Origin: Chloroflexota bacterium
GTDB taxonomy: Bacteria > Chloroflexota > Dehalococcoidia > UBA2979
Length of the DNA: 41,774 nt
Direction of reading: 5' to 3'
NCBI GenBank assembly: GCA_027622315.1
Contig: JAQBZW010000003.1
Coordinates: 1-41,774 of the forward strand
The translations under genes and the position numbers were made by a program. Position 1 is the stretch's first letter. Each line of letters opens with the position of its first letter. Positions 37,247-41,774 of this stretch are shown in pieces. The notes below the pieces were generated by a model that saw only the letters and a list, made by a program, of their open reading frames with translations, ran no database searches and had not been told where the DNA came from.

Positions 37247-37562
37247 GGCGACGACGCGACCGACGCTCGACGAGATCAACGAGGTGCTGCGCACGGTCGA
37301 GGACCCCGAACTGCGGATGCCGATCATGGATCTCGGCCTCGTCTACGGGGTGGAGATCGACGATCAGGGCATGGTCACCGTGGACATGACGTTGACCTCA
37401 CCGGCCTGTCCAGTGGGCCCGATGCTGCAGGGCATGATCTACCACAAGGTCTCGCAGCTCGAGGGCGTCGAAGACGTCGAGGTCAACTTGATCTGGAACC
37501 CGCCGTGGGATCCGAAAACGATGGCATCCGAAGACGTGAAGATGGCGCTCGGCATCTGGTAG
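37239..37562 (+). CDS. sufT: MIP18/DUF59 family Fe-S assembly factor (SufT-like)
   Basis: EINEVLRTVEDPELRMPIMDLGLVYGVEIDDQGMVTVDMTLTSPACPVGPMLQ. ATG 37239 preceded by AGGAG, 8-bp overlap with sufU. Confidence 0.92.
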   Translation: MAEATTRPTLDEINEVLRTVEDPELRMPIMDLGLVYGVEIDDQGMVTVDMTLTSPACPVGPMLQGMIYHKVSQLEGVEDVEVNLIWNPPWDPKTMASEDVKMALGIW

Positions 37563-37592
37563 CCAGATTCCAACCACCTGGATTGCACCGAT

Positions 37593-37615
37593 GCGGCCGC
37601 CCACGAGGCGGCCGC
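37593..37615. terminator. GC-rich hairpin, possible suf operon terminator
   Basis: GCGGCCGCC-CACGA-GGCGGCCGC between convergent genes; no clear U-tract. Confidence 0.45.
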
Positions 37616-37632
37616 CCCGTGTCCGCCGGCGG

Positions 37633-38238
37633 CTAACGCCGGTAGCCGGCGAGCCCCTCGAGCGGACCCGACGGCAGGCCGCGATAGCGGAGCTCGGTGG
37701 CCGACGAACAATCAGTCGCCGAGTCCGTGAAGCACGGCCCGAGCTGGACCTGCTCGATTGGCACGATCACAGAGCCCTGGTAGATGCGCGCGTCGAAACG
37801 GTCCAGCCCGCGATTGGGCGTCCCCACGAGCGGCAGTCCCTCCAGGTCGTAGAGCACGCCGCTACAGCGGTCGATGAACACGCTCTGTGCGACGCCGTTG
37901 GCGGTGACGATCTCCCACTGCACCTGGCAGCCGCTCGAGGGGTCGCGCGAGAGGAAGGCCCGTGCGCCGTCACCCCCGGGCAGGAAGATCACCCAGGCGC
38001 CGAAGGTCAGACCTGACGGGTCGGCGCCCCACGGCGAGACCGCGAGCAGTCGCGGCTTCCCGAGTTCGAGCTCGTCGAGCGGTACCGTGAGTTCGCGATC
38101 GGGCACGCTGCCCGCGAGCGTGGCGACACAGGCGCCCACGACCACGACGGCGGCCAGCACAACGGCGCCCGCCGCGAGCAGGCGCGGCCAGACGTTGCGC
38201 GGTCGAGTCGGGTCGGGCGTGTCATCGAGTGCTTGCAC
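37633..38238 (-). CDS. Single-TM Rieske-fold-like protein with degenerate cluster motifs
   Basis: TM helix LLAAGAVVLAAVVVVGACVATLAGS then RDPSSGCQVQW...IDRCSGVLYDLEGLPLVGTPNRGLDRFDARI, colinear with CTHLGC/CPCHGS of Rieske proteins. Start (GTG 38238) uncertain. Confidence 0.65.
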   Translation of the reverse strand: MQALDDTPDPTRPRNVWPRLLAAGAVVLAAVVVVGACVATLAGSVPDRELTVPLDELELGKPRLLAVSPWGADPSGLTFGAWVIFLPGGDGARAFLSRDPSSGCQVQWEIVTANGVAQSVFIDRCSGVLYDLEGLPLVGTPNRGLDRFDARIYQGSVIVPIEQVQLGPCFTDSATDCSSATELRYRGLPSGPLEGLAGYRR

Positions 38239-38369
38239 GAGCGAATCGTAGGCGTGCACGCCGGTCAGGCGCACCCGGCCTGCGCTTCCGCGTTCGCTCA
38301 CGCTGGCATCCGAGCGTGGCGCGCCCGTAGGATCGACGCCCGCCCCGGCCCGCAACGGAACGACAAGAG

Positions 38370-40022
38370 ATGGCGCACCGCCCGGTGTCCCGGAGATACA
38401 GCCGCCGTGCGCTCTTGCGTTTCGGCGCCACCGCCGCCGTCGGCGTCGCGGTTGCCGCTGCCTGTGGCTCGGATTCGTCCGCAACGGACAGCGGCAACCG
38501 CGATGACCTCGCGCGCACGCTGCGCATCCGTGGCCGGCCGGGCGCCCCGGCGGGCGCCCCGGCAGGCATCCTCCGGATGGGCGCACTGGCCGCGAGCGAG
38601 TCCGCGGAGAGCGGGTTCACGAACGAGACGCAGCTGCTCGCGTACTCGCGGCTGGTCGCGACTGACCCGCGTGACGGCTCCGTGCAGGGCGATCTCGCGA
38701 CCGCCATCGAGGTGATCGACCCGCTCACGGTGCGCTTCTCGCTTGCGCGTGACGCGCGCTTTCACGCCGGCGAGTCCGGGCTCGCCCAGTCGGTTACCGG
38801 ACAGGCGATCCGGCAGGACTTCGCACGCCGTGCGAGCGAGGACGCCTACCTCTTCACGCGGGTGGTCGATCGGATCGAGGCGGAGGGCGACTCGCTGACG
38901 CTCCACCTTCGCGGGCCGTTCGGCTTGCTGTTCGAGTTGCTCGGCGCTCCGGAGGCATCGGTGCGTTCCGTGGATGTCTACCGGGACTTCGCGGCGCCGC
39001 TGGGCAGCGGCGCCTTCATTCCCTCGCAACGAGACGGCGACCAACTCCTGCTCGCGCGGCACCCGCTGTACCACCAGCCGAACTATCCGCGGCTCGAGGG
39101 CGTGACCGTGACGCGCTTTGCCAGCGAACGGGATTGGGCCGCCAGCTTCGCGGCGGACGAGCTCGACGTGTGGACCCGTACCGGCTCGCCCGTACCTGAT
39201 GCGCCTACGCGAGCCGATGTCTCCCGTGCCGTTCGTCCGGCGACGCGGCAACGCGGGCTGGGGCTCTCGCTACTGCCGCATCGGGGTGGCGCGGTAGTGC
39301 GCAACATCGAGGCGTTCCAGGATCAGCGTGTACGGCGAGCGTTGGCGTTGGCGCTTGACCGGCCGGCGCTGCTGGCGCTGGACTCCGCGGTCACGAGCGG
39401 ACCGGTAGGGTCCGCGCACCTGGCGGATGCGCTCCCGCCAGACGAGATCGCCGAACACGAGCTCTACCAGCTGAATATCGGGGAGGCGCGCTCGCTGCTG
39501 CGGGCGGCCGGGCACGACGGGCTGAGCTTTCGGCTGCACGTGCCGGACTTCGAGCCGCTCCGCGCCTACGGGCAGCTGATCGCCGAGCAGTTGACGGCGG
39601 CGGGGTTCGAGCCGCGCCCGCAGGTCATGGATTTCAAGGGATGGCAGACGGCCTTCGGCGCCGGCGACTTCGAGGTGGTCGTGTTTGAGATCGGCGGAAT
39701 GACGACACCAGACGTGGGGCTACGTATGCACACGGCGAGTGGAGTCGACGGCCGTTTCTCGCTGTGGGGTTACTCGAATCCGGTGTACGACGCCGCGGTG
39801 CGCGATGCTCTCATCGCGCTGAATCCGGCCGAGCGAGCGCGGCGCTCGCGCGCCGCCCAGCGCTTGCTGCTCGATGACGTGCCGGCGATGTTCCCGATCG
39901 CGGCCCCGACCGACGCGGCCGCGCTTGCGACCAACGTGCTCGGCTTCGCCTTCGGCGCGTACGACTTCAACGCCGGCTGGCTCTCAGCCGCGTGGGAGCT
40001 CCGGGACGCGACCGGAGGGTAG
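38370..40022 (+). CDS. ABC transporter substrate-binding lipoprotein, SBP family 5 (peptide/nickel-type)
   Basis: Tat-like SRRYSRRALLRFGATAAVGVAVAAAC lipoprotein signal; GDLATAIEVIDPLTVRFSLARDARFHAG and RVRRALALALDRPALL are typical of SBP_bac_5. Confidence 0.87.
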   Translation: MAHRPVSRRYSRRALLRFGATAAVGVAVAAACGSDSSATDSGNRDDLARTLRIRGRPGAPAGAPAGILRMGALAASESAESGFTNETQLLAYSRLVATDPRDGSVQGDLATAIEVIDPLTVRFSLARDARFHAGESGLAQSVTGQAIRQDFARRASEDAYLFTRVVDRIEAEGDSLTLHLRGPFGLLFELLGAPEASVRSVDVYRDFAAPLGSGAFIPSQRDGDQLLLARHPLYHQPNYPRLEGVTVTRFASERDWAASFAADELDVWTRTGSPVPDAPTRADVSRAVRPATRQRGLGLSLLPHRGGAVVRNIEAFQDQRVRRALALALDRPALLALDSAVTSGPVGSAHLADALPPDEIAEHELYQLNIGEARSLLRAAGHDGLSFRLHVPDFEPLRAYGQLIAEQLTAAGFEPRPQVMDFKGWQTAFGAGDFEVVVFEIGGMTTPDVGLRMHTASGVDGRFSLWGYSNPVYDAAVRDALIALNPAERARRSRAAQRLLLDDVPAMFPIAAPTDAAALATNVLGFAFGAYDFNAGWLSAAWELRDATGG

Positions 40023-40081
40023 GGCGCTGCGAGCGGCGGCATGGCAAGGTTGAACGAGACGCAGCGCGTGGGCCACGGCCC

Positions 40082-41440
40082 TCAGTCGGCGGCGCGCGCG
40101 GGCGTGCCCGCGCGGTAGGAATCGTCCAGCAGCTCGAGCACGTAGCGGACCGCGGCGTCGCCGCCGCTGCGGCGCACGCCGGCCTGGAGCTGGAGCGTGC
40201 AGCCGGGATTGGCGGTGCAGATCACGTTCGCGCCCGTGGCAGCCACGTCGCGCATCTTCGCCTCGAGCACGGTGGCCGACATCTCGGACTGCACGGCCGA
40301 GTAGAGGCCGGCCGAGCCGCAGCAGCGGTCGGGTGTTTCCATCTCACGCAGGCGCAGGCCCGGGATGGCACGCAGGATCGTGCGCGGCGCTTCGCGGATG
40401 CGTTGTGCGTGCGCGAGGTGGCAGGCGTCCTGGATCGTGACGTCGCCGTCGACCGCGCCGAGACCGTGCGCGAAGTCGCGCGAGGCGACGAACTCGAGGG
40501 CGTCGCGAACAGACGCAGCGAAGCGTTCGGCCCGCTCGGCCCAGGTGGGGTCGTTGCGCAGCAGCCGGCCGTATTCCTTCATGGCGGCGCCGCAGCCCGC
40601 GGCGTTCACGATCACGGCGTCCACAGCGGCGTCCTCGAACGCCACGATGTTGCGGCGCGCGAGCACACGCGCTGCCTCGGCGTCACCCGCGTGCGAGTGC
40701 AGGGCGCCGCAGCAGACCTGCGCCGGCGGTGCCACCACCTCACAACCCGTGCGCGCGAGCACGCGCACCGTCGCCTCGTGCATCTGTGGGAAGAGCTCGC
40801 CGTGCACACAGCCGGTGAGCAGTGCGACGCGTGCGCTCGCGCTCGGGGGCGAGGCCAGCGTGCCGCTACGGCGGAAGGGCCGGCGGTCGAGCACCGGCGC
40901 GCTCGACTCCAGCCGTCGCAGGCCGGCCGGGAGCACGCGCGCGGCAAAGCCGCTGCCCCGCACGAGCGACTGCAGGCCGGTGCGCGTGTACATCCGGCCG
41001 AAGAGGAGCGCCGCGCGGAGCACGCGCGGCTTCGCCACGACGTGACGGAGCACGAGCGAGCGCAATCGCCACGAGCGCGGCTGCCGGCGCGCCGGGTTCG
41101 CCATGATCGCGGCCCGCGCGTCCTCCATGATCCGCCCGTACGGCACCGCGGACGGGCACGCCGTCTCGCACGCGCGGCACTGCAGGCAGAGGTCGAGATG
41201 GCCGAGCAGGCGGTCCGTGACGGCCGTGCGGCCGGTCACCACGGAGTTGATCAGGTGCAGCCGGCCACGTGGCGACTCCAGCTCCTGGCCGGTCGCGATG
41301 TAGGTCGGACAGGCGGGGAGGCAGAAGCCGCAGTGGATGCAGTTGGCGAGATCGGCGAGCGCCGGGATGTCTGCGCCGACGAAGCGCAGCTCGGCGCCGC
41401 TCTCCGGGGCGTGGACGTCTGAGGCGTGCGGGATCGTCAC
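40082..41440 (-). CDS. glcF: Glycolate oxidase iron-sulfur subunit (GlcF-like, CCG domain)
   Basis: NCIHCGFCLPACPTYIATGQELESPRGRL...LDLCLQCRACETACPSAVPYG and CCG motifs (QVCCGALHSHAGD, DRCCGSAGLYS). Confidence 0.92.
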   Translation of the reverse strand: MTIPHASDVHAPESGAELRFVGADIPALADLANCIHCGFCLPACPTYIATGQELESPRGRLHLINSVVTGRTAVTDRLLGHLDLCLQCRACETACPSAVPYGRIMEDARAAIMANPARRQPRSWRLRSLVLRHVVAKPRVLRAALLFGRMYTRTGLQSLVRGSGFAARVLPAGLRRLESSAPVLDRRPFRRSGTLASPPSASARVALLTGCVHGELFPQMHEATVRVLARTGCEVVAPPAQVCCGALHSHAGDAEAARVLARRNIVAFEDAAVDAVIVNAAGCGAAMKEYGRLLRNDPTWAERAERFAASVRDALEFVASRDFAHGLGAVDGDVTIQDACHLAHAQRIREAPRTILRAIPGLRLREMETPDRCCGSAGLYSAVQSEMSATVLEAKMRDVAATGANVICTANPGCTLQLQAGVRRSGGDAAVRYVLELLDDSYRAGTPARAAD

Positions 41441-41774
41441 AGCCCCGCCATCCAGCGGCCGCGGTTGATCGTGTGGCGCGGGTCGAGCTGATCACGCAGG
41501 CGCTCGATCAGCTCGCGTTCGCCCAGGCTGAACGGGTCAACCCGTCGCCGCAGCTCGGCGGAGCCGGCTTCGATCTGGAGGAACCCGCCCCGCTCTTCTA
41601 CGCGCGCCCGCAGGGCCGTGAGCGCGCCGGCCTCGAGGCCGGCGGCCGCGTGACCGAGCACCGTGCCCGTGCCGAGATAACCCCACGACAGGCAGCCGGC
41701 GGCGCGCGCCGCTTCGAGCATCTCCGCGAGCGCGGTCGGCGGCGCGCCCATGCGCACGACGGTGGCGTCCTCGT
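41437..41774 (-). CDS. glcE: Glycolate oxidase FAD-binding subunit (GlcE-like), 5' end beyond window
   Basis: DATVVRMGAPPTALAEMLEAA...DQLDPRHTINRGRWMAGL; the minus frame stays open to the window edge; 4-bp overlap with glcF. Confidence 0.85.
   Translation of the reverse strand, partial: EDATVVRMGAPPTALAEMLEAARAAGCLSWGYLGTGTVLGHAAAGLEAGALTALRARVEERGGFLQIEAGSAELRRRVDPFSLGERELIERLRDQLDPRHTINRGRWMAGL

Noticed and set aside
39992-41422. 476-aa plus-strand ORF
   Set aside because: Antisense to the glcF-like gene with clear CCG and 4Fe-4S motifs; low-complexity Arg/Ala/Val/His composition.
1-41774. tRNA, rRNA or riboswitch genes
   Set aside because: No tRNA-like T-loop/acceptor pairing, rRNA segment or riboswitch core was recognised by eye. 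A tRNAscan-SE/Infernal run would be needed to exclude small RNAs.

Overview
This is a GC-rich bacterial chromosomal window. Gene content (SUF with SufU, LLM/F420-type oxidoreductase, archaeal-type mutase alpha subunit) suggests a Chloroflexota-like or other terrabacterial organism, but that is inference. It is densely packed with ordinary metabolic and redox genes: a fused homocysteine methyltransferase/MTHFR, a DUF255 protein, a sigma/anti-sigma pair, AI-2E permease, Fur, a peroxiredoxin-HxlR-hotdog cluster, alanine dehydrogenase with a formyltransferase, AlkA, M23 peptidase, aldo/keto reductase, SppA, FabG/PhaB, methylmalonyl-CoA mutase with MaoC, a complete SufR-sufCBD-Rieske-sufSU-sufT operon, an orphan peptide-binding lipoprotein, and glcF with the 3' part of glcE. 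I found no rRNA, tRNA, CRISPR array, prophage or transposase. The best leads are: (1) a composite repeat region (22831-23334) containing a 104-bp element with perfect 27-bp terminal inverted repeats, a diverged second copy and a ~96-bp tandem array; (2) an unrelated REPIN-like element (30612-30754) with perfect 41-bp arms lodged between divergent promoters; (3) a membrane-anchored Rieske-like protein convergent with the SUF operon that appears to have lost all four cluster ligands but kept the disulfide cysteines; (4) a stand-alone formyltransferase resembling the N-terminal domain of 10-formyl-THF dehydrogenase, with Gln at the usual Asn/Ile catalytic position, translationally coupled to alanine dehydrogenase; (5) recurrent TACGAT-like -10 hexamers 6-9 nt before several start codons, implying leaderless mRNAs. 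All family assignments are by eye, with no database search.
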